Source of the DNA: Acidobacteriota bacterium | GTDB taxonomy: Bacteria; Acidobacteriota; Blastocatellia; Pyrinomonadales; Pyrinomonadaceae | Direction of reading: 5' to 3' | Length of the DNA stretch: 64,000 bases | NCBI GenBank assembly: GCA_019242475.1 | Contig: JAFAVK010000009.1 | Span: 26,437 to 90,436, forward strand | In this document: positions 62,856 through 64,000 of the stretch, piece after piece | Layout: each line of letters starts with the position of its first letter | Position numbering within the stretch: the first letter of the stretch is position 1 | Position numbers and translations under genes: made by a program | The notes under the pieces: model-generated | What the model saw: the letters and a program-made list of their open reading frames with translations, nothing else | What the model was told of the DNA's origin: nothing | Databases searched by the model: none

Positions 62856-63611
62856 ATGAGAGTCATGGAGGCTTTGACGGGGCTCGTCGTCGGGGTGAGC
62901 AGGTTCGGCGACCACCTTCTGAGCCGCAAGGTCAGCGGCGTCATCGTCGCGGCGCTCGCCTTCGGCTGCGGCGCCGGCCTCGCCTCCGCGTTGAAGCGCG
63001 AGCCGCGGACGGCGTGCGTCGCCTTCGCCGAGGTGAAGCCCGCCGACCCCGCGCGGGCCGAGGTCAGCATAAGCGACACGCCCGGAGACGAGGGCGAAGG
63101 CAAAGACGCGGTCTTCGAGGGCGCGTATCGGAACTTCCCTTACGGCTACTCGGTCGAGATTCCCGCCGGCATGGTCGGCCTCGGCTCGACGCCGCCCGCG
63201 CCGCAGCACGGCTTCGGCATCGACCTCGACAACCCGCGCTCGCCCCGCTGGCCGCAGGAGGCCGAGTTCCCGAAGTCCTACGTCTACGTGGACGGCAGCT
63301 ACAACTCGCTCGAATGGGAGGGGCTCGGCGACGCCGTCAACTTCGGCCTGCGCTGCCTCCGCAAGGAGGGGAAGAACGTCCGCGTGCGGAGCAGGACGAA
63401 GACGAGCCTCGGCGGCCTGCGCGCCGTGCGCGTCGTCGCGCTCTACGAGCAGGGCGGCGAGGCGATGGTGAGCGACGAGGTAGTCTCCATCGACGACGAG
63501 ACGGGGGTCGTCTTCACGCTCGGCCTGAGCACGCCGCTCCCGAAGTACGAGAGGGACAGGCCCGCCCTCGAAGCGTTGCGGAAGAGCTGGTGTTTACAAC
63601 CCGTCGAGTGA
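62856..63611 (+). CDS. Exported or membrane-anchored hypothetical protein
   Basis: 251 residues. A hydrophobic segment (SGVIVAALAFGCGAGLASAL, residues 27-46) should anchor or export it. The rest is a soluble alpha/beta domain (FPYGYSVEIPAGMVGLG, FPKSYVYVDGSYNSLEWEG, VVSIDDETGVVFTLGLST). It has a GAGGAGGG site before ATG 62856. I do not recognise the family. Confidence 0.6.
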   Translation: MRVMEALTGLVVGVSRFGDHLLSRKVSGVIVAALAFGCGAGLASALKREPRTACVAFAEVKPADPARAEVSISDTPGDEGEGKDAVFEGAYRNFPYGYSVEIPAGMVGLGSTPPAPQHGFGIDLDNPRSPRWPQEAEFPKSYVYVDGSYNSLEWEGLGDAVNFGLRCLRKEGKNVRVRSRTKTSLGGLRAVRVVALYEQGGEAMVSDEVVSIDDETGVVFTLGLSTPLPKYERDRPALEALRKSWCLQPVE

Positions 63612-63664
63612 GGCTGCACAATGTGGCCCGTTAGTAACGCTGACTCGCCGACGACCCCCTTGTT

Positions 63665-64000
63665 ATGCCCATCCTGATCGCCGAAGACAACGTCGCGCAG
63701 CGGCGCTACCTGCGCGAGCTTTTGGAGCGCGAGTTCGCCGCGCACGCCCCCGTCATCGAGGCCGCCGACGGCGAGGAGGCCGTCAGCACCGCGCTCAAAG
63801 AACGGCCCGAGCTGTGCGTCTTCGACATCCAGATGCCGCGCCTCTCGGGCGTCAAGGCGGCGCGCGCCGTCTGGCGCGACTTCCCCTCGGCGCGCATCAT
63901 CTTCTGGACGCAGTTCGCGCACGAGGTCTACATCAACGAGCTGCGCAAGATCGTCCGCTCGGTCGAGCCGCAGCCCGCCTACGGCTTCATCCACAAGAAC
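63665..64000 (+). CDS. Response regulator, 3' truncated by window edge
   Basis: Starts at ATG 63665 and is open to the right edge (112 codons seen). The receiver domain has the EDN acidic pocket, phospho-acceptor Asp54 (CVFDIQMPRLSG) and a conserved Lys in FIHKN at the end of the visible part. The linker and output domain are cut off; a NarL/FixJ-type DNA-binding output is likely but not visible. Confidence 0.85.
   Translation, partial: MPILIAEDNVAQRRYLRELLEREFAAHAPVIEAADGEEAVSTALKERPELCVFDIQMPRLSGVKAARAVWRDFPSARIIFWTQFAHEVYINELRKIVRSVEPQPAYGFIHKN

Overview
The window is a GC-rich chromosomal segment from a Gram-negative, aerobic heterotroph. Secreted proteins with Sec, lipoprotein and Tat-like signals, outer-membrane beta-barrels and an OmpA-like protein imply a diderm envelope. 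The gene mix (DUF11 surface proteins, DUF4097, GH97, Uma2, an E2-E1 fused oxoglutarate dehydrogenase, DUF885) fits Acidobacteriota, probably Blastocatellia-like. That placement is an inference from gene content, not a phylogeny. I saw no rRNA, tRNA, CRISPR array, insertion sequence or prophage.

Layout. 1-9.7 kb: DUF885 protein (cut by the left edge), formimidoylglutamate deiminase (hutF), an NTF2-like secreted protein, an M20 deacetylase, a secreted protein, a lipoprotein of the M29 aminopeptidase fold, and a translationally coupled DUF4166/membrane/membrane cassette. 9.8-19.7 kb: oxoglutarate dehydrogenase, DinB-like protein, two alpha/beta hydrolases, a P-loop kinase-like protein, a Tat-like small protein with an amidase, and an outer-membrane barrel. 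19.7-26.4 kb: orphan CheA, nusB-ribH, enoyl-CoA hydratase with 3-hydroxyacyl-CoA dehydrogenase, and a zinc-ribbon rhomboid. 26.6-37.5 kb: secreted subtilase, OmpA-like PKD protein, Uma2, a membrane protein/nitroreductase pair, PEP carboxylase, DUF4097 and psuG. 37.6-52.0 kb: a minus-strand cluster of five secreted proteins built from DUF11-like modules. One of them is a 1889-residue protein ending in a predicted outer-membrane barrel. 52.2-55.9 kb: degenerate receiver, sigma-54 response regulator and its GAF-PAS histidine kinase. 56-64 kb: two secreted proteins, PEP carboxykinase, a small helical protein, GH97, a transglutaminase-like protein, a secreted protein and a response regulator cut by the right edge.

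Two things stand out. First, about twenty gene junctions hold long dyad-symmetric elements whose arms are imperfect tandem heptamers. The heptamer word differs between elements, but the 7-nt period and the hairpin layout are shared. One such element lies in frame inside PEP carboxylase, a decayed one lies inside the PAS region of a histidine kinase, and several supply the last codons and stop of the adjacent gene. Second, the DUF11 cluster looks like a surface-display locus with its own outer-membrane protein. Its last gene carries two in-frame TGA codons, both where Trp would fit.

Metabolically the segment links histidine degradation (hutF), arginine-type deacetylation, the TCA cycle (oxoglutarate dehydrogenase), C3/C4 interconversion (PEP carboxylase and PEP carboxykinase), beta-oxidation-type steps, pseudouridine catabolism and alpha-glucan hydrolysis. 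It also contains secreted or membrane proteolysis.
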